Both the position numbers and the translations under genes were made by a program. Under the pieces are notes generated by a model that was given only the letters and a program-made list of their open reading frames with translations, searched no databases and was not told the origin of the DNA. A stretch of DNA of 64,000 nt, taken from Phenylobacterium sp. RIFCSPHIGHO2_01_FULL_69_31 (GTDB lineage Bacteria; Pseudomonadota; Alphaproteobacteria; Caulobacterales; Caulobacteraceae). The stretch is from contig NZ_MHXN01000004.1 of assembly GCF_001824475.1 (NCBI RefSeq), positions 62,001-126,000 of the forward strand, in the 5' to 3' direction. Shown here piece by piece: positions 16,964 to 25,909 of this stretch (within the stretch, counting starts at the first letter, position 1; every line of letters begins with the position of its first letter).

Positions 16964-17962
16964 TCAGCCTTGCATCCGGTTGACGGCCCGCAGCAGCTCC
17001 AGCTTCGAATGCACGTCGAGTTTCAGGTAAACCGATGCCAGTTGGTTCCGGACGGTGGAGACGCTGACGCCGAGCTGTCGCGCGATGTCGCGCTGCCTGG
17101 CTCCTCCCGCATAGAGGCGGGCCACCCGTGCCTCCGCTGGCGACAACCCGAATGTCCCGCGGCGCGGTGCAACGGCAAAGAGGCGACGGTCACCCAGGAA
17201 CCACACCGTGAACTCATCGTCTCCCAGATTGAGCGTGCCGAGGTCACCTCGTTGCAACGGTTCCAGCTGGGGCGGCAATCTGGGACCCAACCACCCGGGC
17301 GCGATCGCGCGGAGAGCTCGCGTGAAGTCCTGGCCCGAGGCATGCAAGACGCCGGCGGCGTCGGCGACCGCGTAGCTGTCGTACCCATGGAACCCGGACG
17401 CCGAGCCGTCGGCTGCGGCACGATAGTGATGGGCGATCTGGGACTGCCCCCAGGCGTCGATCAGGTGCGGCGCGAGGGCCTCCACTAGATCCCGTTCCGC
17501 GTCGCCGAACGGCCATCCCGGATCGGCTCGGAACAGAAAGATCAGCTCGCCGATATCCGTGGTCGGATTCCTGTCGACGATCCCAAGGGAATGCTCGATC
17601 CCGACGGGCTTCGAGTACTGTCGATAAATGTCCGTCCGCTCGTAGGCCTCGCGACGCATCAAGTCTTCGGGCCGAAAGGCCCGTCCCGGCTCGGACACGG
17701 CGGCATTGCGAACAAAATCCTGTTCCTGCCATTCCGCCGCGTAGGCCATCAGGGACGGCGCCGCCAGATCGACGACGCTGACGCTCAGCATCTCGTTGGT
17801 CGAGTGAAGGCCGGAACCCCAGACGGCAGAGTCGAATGGCAGCAACGCGCGCAGTCGGCGGAGGGTCGCCTCTTTGAAGCTCTCGAAAGGGTGACTGAAC
17901 ACCCCCTGATAGACCTCCGCGATGGCGGACTGGAGGGGGTTGGGAAACCTGCTGTCCGTCAC
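16964..17962 (-). CDS. LuxR family transcriptional regulator
   Basis: A 332-aa regulator with a C-terminal LuxR/GerE HTH (about residues 270-328: LSPAEARVARLYAGGARQR, then a VSTVRNQLASVYLKL recognition helix). The N-terminal 250 residues look like a PAS/GAF-type sensory region and lack a receiver Asp signature. It is not an obvious acyl-homoserine-lactone receptor. It is divergent from the PEP-CTERM gene over a 227-bp region and could regulate it. It is the first gene on the chromosomal side of the islet. Confidence 0.85.
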   Translation of the reverse strand: MTDSRFPNPLQSAIAEVYQGVFSHPFESFKEATLRRLRALLPFDSAVWGSGLHSTNEMLSVSVVDLAAPSLMAYAAEWQEQDFVRNAAVSEPGRAFRPEDLMRREAYERTDIYRQYSKPVGIEHSLGIVDRNPTTDIGELIFLFRADPGWPFGDAERDLVEALAPHLIDAWGQSQIAHHYRAAADGSASGFHGYDSYAVADAAGVLHASGQDFTRALRAIAPGWLGPRLPPQLEPLQRGDLGTLNLGDDEFTVWFLGDRRLFAVAPRRGTFGLSPAEARVARLYAGGARQRDIARQLGVSVSTVRNQLASVYLKLDVHSKLELLRAVNRMQG

Positions 17963-18189
17963 GTTCGATCCACGCTGGGGCGAATTCTGCTCTCCTGCTT
18001 AAGATCTTTCCCCAGGCGCCTCCAGAGTGTTGCGGCGCCGAGCCCGGCAGGAGTGATGACTTGGTGGCCTGTCGCGCCCCGCTGGCCAGCTCGCAGGTCG
18101 GACACCCGCTTTTGGGATGTTTGCACTATGGAGAAGGCGCAGGCCCTGGGTTCGAATGGCGGACATTTGAGCATCAGGGGTCAACTGCA

Positions 18190-18948
18190 GTGAACCAGAC
18201 ACTCACCGGAGCCGCGCTCGGCTCCCTCCTCGGGCTCGCCGCACTCGGGGCGCCGCACGGGGCGGCCGCCGAGACGCTGTACTCGACCGACTTCAGCGGC
18301 CCAGCCGCGGTCGCGGGCGGCGTAACCGCCGTCGTCGATGCGGGCGGCGGCGTGGTGCAGAATGTCGGTGCGGGCGTGCCGGGCTATTACACCGGCGACG
18401 TGTTCCGCAACGCCACCGGCGGCAGCGGGTCGCCGGGCGATGTGTCGTCCTGGTCGCTGTCGGGCATCGGGGCGCACGACCTGATCGACGTGAGCTTCAC
18501 CCTGGCCTTCCTCGACTCCTGGGACAGCGACAACGGGTCTCCCTCGCCGGACGACTTGCAGATCTTCCTGGACGACGTCGAAGTCCTGCGCCTGACGTCG
18601 GCCGGCGCGAGCGGAACCAACGTCTTCCTGGGCGGCGGGACAGAGGTAGCGTTCGGCGCGCTCTTCAACTCCGCCGGCTTCTTCTACGACCAGGATCGCA
18701 TCGTAGACATGTCGACCGCCCCGGCGCTGCGCTTCGCGCACACGGCATCGACCCTCAAGCTTTCGATCCGCGCGAGCGGCGCCGGCTGGCAGGGCGGCGA
18801 TGACGAAAGCTGGGGCATCGATAATCTGACGATCACCAGCCTGTCGCGCGCCGGCGCCGTGCCCGAGCCTGCGACCTGGGCGATGATGATCCTGGGCTTC
18901 GGCGGGGTCGGCGCCACGGTCCGCCGCCGCCGTCTGCGACTGGCCTGA
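18190..18948 (+). CDS. PEP-CTERM sorting-signal secreted protein
   Basis: A 252-aa exported protein with a GTG start and AGGGG upstream. Its signal peptide ends near AAAE (about residue 29). A beta-rich Gly/Asp/Ser-rich body follows. The C-terminal sorting signal PEPATWAMMILGFGGVG, then a basic RRRRLR tail, is the alphaproteobacterial PEP-CTERM type handled by exosortase. No exosortase lies in the window, so it must act in trans. The in-frame extension upstream of 18190 lacks a signal peptide and was rejected. Confidence 0.85.
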   Translation: MNQTLTGAALGSLLGLAALGAPHGAAAETLYSTDFSGPAAVAGGVTAVVDAGGGVVQNVGAGVPGYYTGDVFRNATGGSGSPGDVSSWSLSGIGAHDLIDVSFTLAFLDSWDSDNGSPSPDDLQIFLDDVEVLRLTSAGASGTNVFLGGGTEVAFGALFNSAGFFYDQDRIVDMSTAPALRFAHTASTLKLSIRASGAGWQGGDDESWGIDNLTITSLSRAGAVPEPATWAMMILGFGGVGATVRRRRLRLA

Positions 18949-18996
18949 CGTGCGGCAGACGGAGCGGCAGGCGGCGTCCTAGGCCGGTCTGACACG

Positions 18997-19014
18997 ACCG
19001 CCGCTCATGGCGGT
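18997..19014. promoter_or_regulatory. Small hairpin and TTGACC promoter element before the DUF3237 gene
   Basis: ACCGCC/GGCGGT (18997-19002, 19009-19014) forms a 6-bp hairpin. It is followed by TTGACC (19014-19019) and CATAAG (19036-19041), a plausible -35/-10 pair with a 16-bp spacer about 30 bp ahead of the start codon. Confidence 0.35.
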
Positions 19015-19071
19015 TGACCGGAGGGTGAGGCGCTCCATAAGCATAGCTCTCTAAGCAATTGGAGAGCAGCC

Positions 19072-19572
19072 TTGTCCCTGTACGACTTCGGCAGCCGGGT
19101 CCTGAAGAGCGAGCCGCTGTGCGTGGCGGCGTTCGAGGTGGGTGGGGAGATCATGGCCTTGGGCCAGTCGCCCTGGCGCAACCGGCGGGTGGGCTATGTC
19201 ACTGGCGGGCGGTTCGAAGGGCCGCGGCTCAAGGGCGAGATCCTGCCCGGCGGCGGCAACTGGTCGGAAAGCGGCGCGGGCGAAGACGGCGCGGCGGTCG
19301 GCACGTTCGATGCGCGGGTGGTCTGGAAGACCGACGATGGGGCGTTGATCTACGTCACCTACACCGGCCGCAGCGTGATCCCCGCGGATGTCGGCGCCGC
19401 CTTCCGCGATCCGACCCAGCCGCACGTGGATCCGGGCCGCTACCGTATCCGCATCGCGCCGGTCTTCGAGACGGCCGATCCCCGCTATGCATGGCTCAAC
19501 GGCGTCCTTGCGGTGGGGTGCGGCGAGCGGACCAGAACGGGCATCGACCACTTCATGTACGCCATCGGCTGA
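19072..19572 (+). CDS. DUF3237 family protein
   Basis: A 166-aa protein with a TTG start supported by GGAGAG 6 bp upstream. Motifs GGRFEGPRLKGEILPGGGNW and TYTGRSVIP, and the C-terminal WLNGVLAVGCGER, are characteristic of DUF3237, a small beta-barrel (lipocalin-like) family common in catabolic clusters. Function is unknown. It precedes a MarR gene in the same direction. Confidence 0.82.
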   Translation: MSLYDFGSRVLKSEPLCVAAFEVGGEIMALGQSPWRNRRVGYVTGGRFEGPRLKGEILPGGGNWSESGAGEDGAAVGTFDARVVWKTDDGALIYVTYTGRSVIPADVGAAFRDPTQPHVDPGRYRIRIAPVFETADPRYAWLNGVLAVGCGERTRTGIDHFMYAIG

Positions 19573-19627
19573 GCCTGCGACCGTCCATCTCTTTGACAAT
19601 CCGCCACAACCGCCCCACTGAGCTCGG

Positions 19628-20119
19628 GTGGCTTTGCGAGGTGTTCGGGGCGTGACGGCGGAAGACGATGTCAGGCACATGCTGCTGTCGCTGCTGCGGG
19701 GCTTCTACTGGTTCGACGAGGGCCTGCAGAACTACCTCCAGGCGCGGGGCTGGCCGGTGGTGACGCGGCCGCAGTCGATGGTCATGGCCAACCTGGTGCT
19801 AGGCGTGCGCCGCCCCTCCGACATCGCCCGCAACATGGGGGTCAGCCGCCAGGCGATCCACGCCACTATCAACCAGATGGTCGAGCTGGGCATCGTCGAG
19901 CTGGTGGATGATCCCAGCAACGGCCGGGTCAAGATCATCGCCCCGACCAAGATGGGCGAGACCATGCGCATTGATGCGCAGGCCTCCATGGTGCTGATGG
20001 GCGAAGAACTGGGCCGGCGTCTGGGCCGCGCGCAGTTCCTGAAGGCGGCGCACCTGCTGAACGAGGACTGGGGTCCGCCGATGACTTTCACCCCGCAGGA
20101 TGTGGCGAACGACGCCTAG
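19628..20119 (+). CDS. MarR family transcriptional regulator
   Basis: A 163-aa regulator with a central winged helix (RPSDIARNMGVSRQAIHATINQMVELGIVEL, about residues 59-89). Two GTG starts are possible, at 19628 and 19652; the second gives VTAEDD and is equally plausible. It sits between the DUF3237 gene and a convergent hydrolase, and its stop TAG abuts the hydrolase stop directly (CTAGCTAG junction). The nearest likely target is the DUF3237 gene or the hydrolase/acyl-CoA synthetase divergent promoter. Confidence 0.82.
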   Translation: MALRGVRGVTAEDDVRHMLLSLLRGFYWFDEGLQNYLQARGWPVVTRPQSMVMANLVLGVRRPSDIARNMGVSRQAIHATINQMVELGIVELVDDPSNGRVKIIAPTKMGETMRIDAQASMVLMGEELGRRLGRAQFLKAAHLLNEDWGPPMTFTPQDVANDA

Positions 20120-21256
20120 CTAGCGCTTGGCTTCCACCCAGTCGCAGATCAGGTTTGCTGCGGCCTCGCGAACCTGTCGGCTGTCCTCGAAATAGTGCTC
20201 GCCGGTGATGAGCTGGAGGTCCTTGTCCGAGGTTCCGAGGTTGTCGAAGATGATCCGGGCGTCTGAAGGGAACACTCCGGTGTCGGCCAGGCCCTGCACC
20301 ACCAGAGCCGGCTGGGTGATCTTGGCCAGCTGGTCGGCGCCGCGGCACTTGGAGGCCTCCAGGCTCCACATGCTGAGCCAGGTCTTCAGGTTGTTGGCCC
20401 GACCGATCGAGGGTGTGCGGTTCGCAACCGCCGGATGGCCGCGGTAGCACATCGGGGTCTTGCGCTCGGACGGATCGATCGAGCCATCCATCATCCGCAG
20501 GTCGCCCCAGCAGCGGAACAGCGGGAACAGGCGGTCGGGCACGCCGGCGTCGTTCAACCGCTTCAGCTCGGCCTTGGCCCAGTCGGTGATGCGCTGGTTG
20601 CGGGCGCGCTGCGCGGCGCGGTAGCGGGTGATGAACTCCGGCGAATAGGGCGGCCCGTTGTCGGGGTTGAAGGGATTGAGGCTCTCGTCGGTGGCGACCG
20701 GGTCCCACTCGTCGACGACCGAGGCGTCCATCCAGTCGGTCAGCACCTCGGGCCGCCCCTGGTGGGCGTTGAAGGAGATGTAGAGATCGCCGGCGGGCAG
20801 CGTGTTCAGGGCCTCGACGCCAGGGCCGCTCAGGAGGTCGCCCAAGGTGGGGGCGATGGCCTCGGCCTGGTAGGCGCCCATCAGCGAGCCGCCGCCGGAG
20901 TTGCCCAGGATGACCACGGTCTCGACGCCGGCGACCTCCTTCAGCCAGCGCACGCCCACGCCGATGTCGATCACCGCGTGCTCCAGCAGGAACTGATCCT
21001 CGGCGCCGCGGTAACGGGTGTTCCAGCCCAGGAAGCCGAAGCCGCGCGAGGCGATGTACGGCGCGAGATAGTGCTCGGAGAAATCGACGTTGTAATGCGT
21101 CGCGATGAAGGCGGTCTTGGGCCGCCCCCCCTTCGGCGTCGTGTAGATGCCCTGGCAGGGATGGCCGCCGGCCATGATGCGCGGCGAGGTCGGCGACACC
21201 ACGCCGATGAACTCCCGGTCCGCCTTGGCCAACAGATCGCTGTCGTCGATGATCAC
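20120..21256 (-). CDS. Alpha/beta hydrolase
   Basis: A 378-aa soluble hydrolase. The nucleophile elbow is GNSGGGS (about residues 118-124). A probable acid lies in GLADTGV, and the catalytic His is in TGEHYF near the C-terminus. The substrate is unknown. It is divergent from a fatty-acyl-CoA synthetase gene with a 121-bp shared control region. The pair may act on an ester or CoA-linked substrate. It starts at the ATG at 21256; the longer frame upstream is a shadow. Confidence 0.83.
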   Translation of the reverse strand: MIIDDSDLLAKADREFIGVVSPTSPRIMAGGHPCQGIYTTPKGGRPKTAFIATHYNVDFSEHYLAPYIASRGFGFLGWNTRYRGAEDQFLLEHAVIDIGVGVRWLKEVAGVETVVILGNSGGGSLMGAYQAEAIAPTLGDLLSGPGVEALNTLPAGDLYISFNAHQGRPEVLTDWMDASVVDEWDPVATDESLNPFNPDNGPPYSPEFITRYRAAQRARNQRITDWAKAELKRLNDAGVPDRLFPLFRCWGDLRMMDGSIDPSERKTPMCYRGHPAVANRTPSIGRANNLKTWLSMWSLEASKCRGADQLAKITQPALVVQGLADTGVFPSDARIIFDNLGTSDKDLQLITGEHYFEDSRQVREAAANLICDWVEAKR

Positions 21257-21321
21257 CCGTTCTCTCCCCTCGCGTTAGGTCCGGCCTATTGACCGAGCGA
21301 CCGCTTGGCGGCTCGCACAAT

Positions 21322-21332
21322 GCTTCGTAAGC
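21322..21332. promoter_or_regulatory. Short palindrome in the hydrolase/acyl-CoA synthetase divergent region
   Basis: GCTT-CGT-AAGC (21322-21332) is an 11-bp palindrome between two divergent starts. It could be a regulator site; it is short and could occur by chance. Confidence 0.3.
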
Positions 21333-21377
21333 TAATCAATATCCCCGATCCAGAGACAACCGGAGTGAGCCGCTTCC

Positions 21378-22982
21378 ATGCAGGCATTGATGCAGGATTG
21401 GTCGCTGACCCTCGACAAGATCTTCGATCACGCGGCTCGCTGGCACGGCGACCGCGAAGTGGTGACCCGGTCGGTGGAGGGCCCCATCGTCCGCGCCACC
21501 TATGCCGGGCTTCACCGGCGCGCCAAGCAGGTGTCGGATGGCTTGAAGGAGATGGGGATCCGGCCCGGTGATCGCGTCGCGACCATGGGCTGGAATTCTG
21601 ATCGCCACCTGGAGGTCTGGTACGGGACCGTCGGCATCGGGGCGGTGCTGCACACCCTCAACCCGCGGCTGTTCCCGGAGCAGATCGTCTACATCGCCAA
21701 CCACGCCGAAGACACGGTGCTGTTCGCCGACCCGGCCTGCGCGCCGCTGCTGGCGGAGATCCTGCCGCAGTGCCCGACGATCAAGCGGGTGATCTTCCTG
21801 GACGCGGAATACGAGGCCTGGCTGGAGGGCCGGCCGGCAGATGCGGCCTGGGGCGGGTTCGAGGAGAGCACGGCGGCCGGGCTCTGCTACACCTCCGGCA
21901 CGACCGGAAACCCCAAGGGCGTACTCTACGGCCACCGGTCGAACTACCTGCACGCCATGATGACGCTGCAGCCCGACGCCCTGAACCTGTCGGCGCGGGA
22001 TACGGTGCTGCTGATCGTGCCGATGTACCACGCCAACGCCTGGGGGGTGATGTACTCGGCCCCCATGGTCGGGGCGAAGCTGGTGCTGCCGGGCCAGAAG
22101 CTGGACGGCGCCTCGCTGCACGAGTTGATGGAGACCGAGGGCGTCACCTACTCCGCCGGCGTGCCGACCATCTGGCAGATGCTGCTGGCCCACCTCAAGG
22201 AGACGGGCGGCAAGCTTACCAGCCTGCAGCGGGTGACCGTGGGCGGCGCGGCCTGTCCCGAGAGCATCATCCGCACGCTGCGCGACGACTATGGCGTGGA
22301 CGTGATCCAGGGCTGGGGCATGACCGAGACCTCGCCGCTCGCCACCGTCTCGACTCCCTCGCCGAAGGTCGCCGCCCTGCCGTTCGAACAGCAGCTTCCC
22401 TACAAGCTCAAGCAGGGCCGGCTGATCTGCAACCTGGACCTCAAGCTGGTGGACGACGCGGGGAACCGCCTGCCCCACGACGGCAAGACCTTCGGGCGGC
22501 TGATGATCAAGGGGCCCACCATCGCCAGCGGCTACTATGGTTCCGAGCACAACAGCGCGGTCGACGACGAAGGCTTCTTCGACACCGGCGACGTCTCCAC
22601 CCTCGACGCCGACGGCTACATGCAGATCACCGACCGGGCGAAGGACGTCATCAAGTCAGGCGGCGAATGGATCAGCTCCATCGACGTGGAGAACATCGCC
22701 GTCGGCCATCCCAAGGCGGCCCTCTGCGCGGTGCTGGGCGTGGTGCACCCCAAGTGGGATGAGCGGCCTATCCTGCTGGTGCAGCTCGAACCGGGCCAGA
22801 CCGCGGGAAAGCAGGAGTTCCTGGACTTCCTGGACGGCAAGATCGCCCGCTGGTGGATGCCCGACGACGTCCTGTTCGTAGACGAGATCCCGCTGGGCCC
22901 CACCGGCAAGATCGACAAGAAGCTGCTGCGGACCCGCCTGACCGGCTACGAACTGCCATTCGATCCCGGGTTGAAGCGGTAG
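21378..22982 (+). CDS. Fatty-acyl-CoA synthetase (AMP-forming)
   Basis: A 534-aa ANL-superfamily enzyme activating a carboxylic acid to its acyl-CoA through acyl-AMP. The P-loop motif YTSGTTGNPKG begins at residue 171. GWGMTETSP is the A5 motif, TGDVSTLDADGY the A7 motif, and PTGKIDKK the A10 motif with the catalytic Lys. It resembles medium/long-chain synthetases (FadD13/FadK type). It is divergent from the hydrolase and followed by a hairpin. Confidence 0.92.
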   Translation: MQALMQDWSLTLDKIFDHAARWHGDREVVTRSVEGPIVRATYAGLHRRAKQVSDGLKEMGIRPGDRVATMGWNSDRHLEVWYGTVGIGAVLHTLNPRLFPEQIVYIANHAEDTVLFADPACAPLLAEILPQCPTIKRVIFLDAEYEAWLEGRPADAAWGGFEESTAAGLCYTSGTTGNPKGVLYGHRSNYLHAMMTLQPDALNLSARDTVLLIVPMYHANAWGVMYSAPMVGAKLVLPGQKLDGASLHELMETEGVTYSAGVPTIWQMLLAHLKETGGKLTSLQRVTVGGAACPESIIRTLRDDYGVDVIQGWGMTETSPLATVSTPSPKVAALPFEQQLPYKLKQGRLICNLDLKLVDDAGNRLPHDGKTFGRLMIKGPTIASGYYGSEHNSAVDDEGFFDTGDVSTLDADGYMQITDRAKDVIKSGGEWISSIDVENIAVGHPKAALCAVLGVVHPKWDERPILLVQLEPGQTAGKQEFLDFLDGKIARWWMPDDVLFVDEIPLGPTGKIDKKLLRTRLTGYELPFDPGLKR

Positions 22983-23004
22983 GGGCGGAGTTCGCCTCTA
23001 CCGC
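22976..23004 (+). terminator. GC-rich hairpin at the end of the acyl-CoA synthetase gene
   Basis: A 12-bp stem (22976-22987 and 22993-23004, one G-T pair) encloses the stop codon. There is no T-tract, so it is either a rho-independent signal of weak type or an mRNA 3' protector. Confidence 0.5.
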
Positions 23005-23036
23005 CGAGCCCCGTCAGCCGGCCCCCTCGAGACAGG

Positions 23037-23399
23037 TCAACAGTCCCGGGTGGCTTCCCGCCCCAGCAGCGCCCCGGCGGCGCCGCCGATGATCGTTCCC
23101 TGCGCCCGGTCGCGGCCCTGGTCGAGCTCGCGCCCGATCAACGCGCCGGCCGCGGCGCCGACGATCGTGCCCGTCGTCCCGCTGCGGCAACCCCGGCGGC
23201 GCTCATAGACGCGGTGCTCGACATACCGCTCCCGGTACGCCGGCGCGTAGTCGGACCGATAGCGGTATTCAGGTTCGTAGTGGCTGTGGTGATGACGATG
23301 CTTGTGGTGTCCTCGCTTCTTCCCGTCAGCCAGAGCCTGGGACGGCAGGACGGTCATCGCGGCCGCCACGAACGCGGCGCCCATCATCAGTTTGCGCAT
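23037..23399 (-). CDS. Glycine-zipper 2TM-domain protein, secreted
   Basis: A 120-aa envelope protein. The signal peptide MRKLMMGAAFVAAAMTVLPS is followed by a His/Arg/Tyr-rich spacer (KKRGHHKHRHHHSHY), then a Gly-zipper pair: GTIVGAAAGALIGREL and GTIIGGAAGALLGREA. A Shine-Dalgarno GGGAGAG precedes the ATG at 23399. The domain is found in outer-membrane lipoprotein-like proteins of the SlyB/Rick_17kDa type, but no lipobox Cys is seen here. The His-rich stretch may bind metal. Confidence 0.82.
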   Translation of the reverse strand: MRKLMMGAAFVAAAMTVLPSQALADGKKRGHHKHRHHHSHYEPEYRYRSDYAPAYRERYVEHRVYERRRGCRSGTTGTIVGAAAGALIGRELDQGRDRAQGTIIGGAAGALLGREATRDC

Positions 23400-23585
23400 T
23401 TGTCTCTCCCGGAGCCCCGACCTCCCCCACCTTTTCATGAGGTCGCTGGCGCCAATCTGACGCGGCAATTCAGGTGATGTTCATCTGGCGCGGAAGGCGT
23501 GTCGCCATAGACCCGACGGCAGGGAGGATGGTCCGTGCCGTATAGGCGCGTCGCCACCCTTCCCGACCTGGCGGACGAGCCGCCC

Positions 23586-24173
23586 CTAATGCAACGGCGG
23601 CTGCACCCGCTCCGCCAACTCGATGACCCGCGCCGCCAGGCCGCCAAGAAGCTGCGCCGGCAGCGCCTCCTTGAGGGCCCAGTTCTCGTCGAAGGCGCCG
23701 TGGGCGAAGGGGACGAGGACCTGTTCGGTAGCGACCAGGGTCTGCACCGTGCCCAGGATCTGGCGCATGTGGGTGATGCCGCGCAGGCCGCCGAAGGGGC
23801 TGATGGAGGCGGCCATCAGCCCCGCAACCTTGCCGCGGAAGGCGCTAAGCGCGGTAAGCGGCTCGCCGTCCGTGGGCCGCGAGACCCAGTCGATGGCGTT
23901 CTTCAGCACGCCGCTGACCGAGCCGTTGTATTCGGGGGTGGCGATCAGGAAGCCGTGGTGCGCGCGAAAGAGAGCCTTCAGCTCCCGCGCAGCCGGGGGA
24001 AAGGCGGAGGTCTCCAGGTCGCCGTCGTAGAGCGGCAGGGCGAAGTCCTTCAGCCGGATCTCCCTCACCTCCGCGCCGCGGGCCCGGGCTTCCTTGACCG
24101 CCAGATCGAGCAGGGCCTGGTTCAGCGATCCGTTGCGGGTGCTGCCGGCGAAGGCGAGAAGCTTGGCGGTCAT
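23586..24173 (-). CDS. NADPH-dependent FMN reductase (flavodoxin-like)
   Basis: A 195-aa flavodoxin-fold oxidoreductase. The phosphate-binding loop GSTRNGSLNQAL is at residues about 10-21, and TPEYNGSVSGVLKNAIDW (about 79-96) is the FMN-binding signature of the NADPH:FMN reductase/chromate reductase family. It lies 10 bp after a MarR gene in the same direction, so the MarR protein probably controls an operon for oxidative or quinone stress. Confidence 0.9.
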   Translation of the reverse strand: MTAKLLAFAGSTRNGSLNQALLDLAVKEARARGAEVREIRLKDFALPLYDGDLETSAFPPAARELKALFRAHHGFLIATPEYNGSVSGVLKNAIDWVSRPTDGEPLTALSAFRGKVAGLMAASISPFGGLRGITHMRQILGTVQTLVATEQVLVPFAHGAFDENWALKEALPAQLLGGLAARVIELAERVQPPLH

Positions 24174-24183
24174 GAGCGTTCCA

Positions 24184-24663
24184 TCATGCAGCCGAGTCCG
24201 ATGGGATATCTTCGCCGACGTCGGCCGTCAGGTTGCGGCCGACCTGGGTCAGCGCCTTGCGCAAGACCGCGACCTCGTCCGGGGTGAGACCCGCCAGGGC
24301 CACGGCGTTGACCTCCGCGACCGCGGGCAGCAGCACCGCCTCCAGGGCCCGAGCCTCCGGCGTCAGGAAGACGTGAACCTTGCGGCGGTCCTCCAGGCTC
24401 TTCTGCCGGGTCACGAAGCCTGAGCGCTCCAGGCTCTTGAGCGCGATCACGGTGGTAGGCTCACGCATGCCGACGCGGCGGGAAAGCTCGCGCTGGGTGA
24501 GGCCGTCCTCGCGCCACAGCACACGCAGGAATCGCCACTGGCCGCTGGAGACGCCGTGCGGCGCCGTGCGGACCTCCAGCGCCCGGGAAAAGGCCCGGAA
24601 GGCGATGCGGGTCAGATAGCCGATGCTGTTGGTCGGGTCGGCGTAGAATTTGGTGTCGTTCAT
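24184..24663 (-). CDS. MarR family transcriptional regulator
   Basis: A 159-aa winged-helix repressor with LTQRELSRRVGMREPTTVIALKSLERSGFV (about residues 55-84). It is first in an operon with the FMN reductase and divergent from the MetE-like gene. The start ATG at 24663 is preceded by a 112-bp divergent region holding a candidate operator. Confidence 0.88.
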   Translation of the reverse strand: MNDTKFYADPTNSIGYLTRIAFRAFSRALEVRTAPHGVSSGQWRFLRVLWREDGLTQRELSRRVGMREPTTVIALKSLERSGFVTRQKSLEDRRKVHVFLTPEARALEAVLLPAVAEVNAVALAGLTPDEVAVLRKALTQVGRNLTADVGEDIPSDSAA

Positions 24664-24745
24664 GCGTCGACCATTCCACCACGGCCCGGGCGCGGCAATC
24701 GCCGCCCGGCTTCATTGACAGGCCCGGAGCCTCTGCCTACGCAAT

Positions 24746-24762
24746 AGATAGAATACTAATCT
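24746..24762. promoter_or_regulatory. Candidate MarR operator between marR and the MetE-like gene
   Basis: AGATAGAATACTAATCT is an AT-rich imperfect palindrome (AGAT...AATCT) 14 bp before the MetE-like start in an otherwise GC-rich region. TTGACA lies at 24715-24720. Position and AT content suggest the local MarR site. Confidence 0.35.
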
Positions 24763-24775
24763 TTTGGAACCCCCC

Positions 24776-25828
24776 ATGCTGCTTCCCGGCCTGCCGCTGC
24801 TGCCCACCACCATCGTCGGCAGCTATCCCCAGCCGGACTGGCTGATCGACCGGGAGGGTCTGAAGAGCCGGCTCCCGCCGCGGGTGCGAGCGCAGGAGCT
24901 GTGGCGGATCAAGGACCCGCGCGAACTGGCTGACGCGCAGGCGGCGGCGACCCTGGTGGCCATCAGCGACCAGAAGCTGGCGGGCATCGACATCGTGGGC
25001 GACGGCGAGATGCGGCGGGAGAGCTATTCCAACCGCCTAGCCACCGCCCTGGGTGGGATCGAGACCGACCCGCCCGGGATGGCCATGGACCGCACCGGCG
25101 CCATGAACCCCGTGCCGCGCGTGGCCGGGCCGATCCGCAGGCTGGGCCCCATCGAGGCGCAGGACGCCGCGTTCCTGAAGGCGCGGGCGGGCGGGCCGGT
25201 GAAGATCACCATCCCCGGCCCCTTCACCATGACCCAGCAGGCGCAGAACGATCACTATCCGGACGCGCGGAGCCTGGCGCTGGACTATGCGGACGCGGTG
25301 AACGCCGAGATGCGCGACCTTTTCGCCGCCGGCTGCGACATCGTCCAGCTGGATGAGCCGTACCTGCAGGCCAAGGCCGACGAGGCGCGCAGTTTCGCCA
25401 TCGAGGCGATCAACCGCGCGGTGAAGGGCGTGGGCGCGATCACCGCCCTGCACATCTGCTTCGGGTACGCCCATGTCCACCAGGGGGCGTCGAAGCCCGG
25501 CGGCTACGCCTTCCTTGAGGAGCTGGAGGCCTCGGACGTCGACATCATCTCCATCGAAGCCGCCCAGCCGAACCTGGACCCGCAGATCCTCCGCGAGCTG
25601 CCGACAAAGCACATCATGTACGGGGTCATCGACCTGAACGACCCCAAGGTGGAGAGCGCCGAGACCGTGGCGGGCCGCATCCGCCGCGCCCTGCCCCATA
25701 TCGACGCCGAGCGGCTGATCATCGCCCCGGACTGCGGGATGAAATACCAGAGCCGGGAGGTCGCGTTCGGCAAGCTGAAGGCCATGGCCGACGGCGCGGC
25801 GATCGTGCGGCGGGAGCTGGCGGGATAG
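24776..25828 (+). CDS. MetE C-terminal domain-like cobalamin-independent methyltransferase
   Basis: A 350-aa TIM-barrel enzyme of the MetE C-terminal family. Zinc ligands are visible as HIC in ALHICFGY, Glu in ISIEAAQ and Cys in IAPDCGMKY, matching the H/C/E/C set of MetE. The N-terminal MetE half is absent. Such stand-alone proteins include archaeal MetE and relatives acting on other methyl donors or thiols (for example epoxyalkane-CoM transferase-like). The start is ATG 24776 with GGAA upstream. Substrate is unknown; its MarR and FMN-reductase neighbours hint at xenobiotic metabolism rather than methionine synthesis. Confidence 0.8.
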   Translation: MLLPGLPLLPTTIVGSYPQPDWLIDREGLKSRLPPRVRAQELWRIKDPRELADAQAAATLVAISDQKLAGIDIVGDGEMRRESYSNRLATALGGIETDPPGMAMDRTGAMNPVPRVAGPIRRLGPIEAQDAAFLKARAGGPVKITIPGPFTMTQQAQNDHYPDARSLALDYADAVNAEMRDLFAAGCDIVQLDEPYLQAKADEARSFAIEAINRAVKGVGAITALHICFGYAHVHQGASKPGGYAFLEELEASDVDIISIEAAQPNLDPQILRELPTKHIMYGVIDLNDPKVESAETVAGRIRRALPHIDAERLIIAPDCGMKYQSREVAFGKLKAMADGAAIVRRELAG

Positions 25829-25909
25829 GCAAAAGCGGGGCCCACCTCGTCTGAATCCGCTGTTACGCCGTACAAGGGGTTCCCGAGCTTCACCGGAGAC
25901 CACCTTCGA

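Noticed and set aside
16850..16970. An att site (copy of the tRNA-Arg 3' end) on the far side of the islet
   Set aside because: I looked for a repeat of the last 20 bases of the tRNA and found none, so classic tRNA-targeted integration is not supported.
23400..23585. A gene between the glycine-zipper and FMN-reductase genes
   Set aside because: Frames there are short and lack a credible start or motif; I see only promoter sequence for the glycine-zipper gene.
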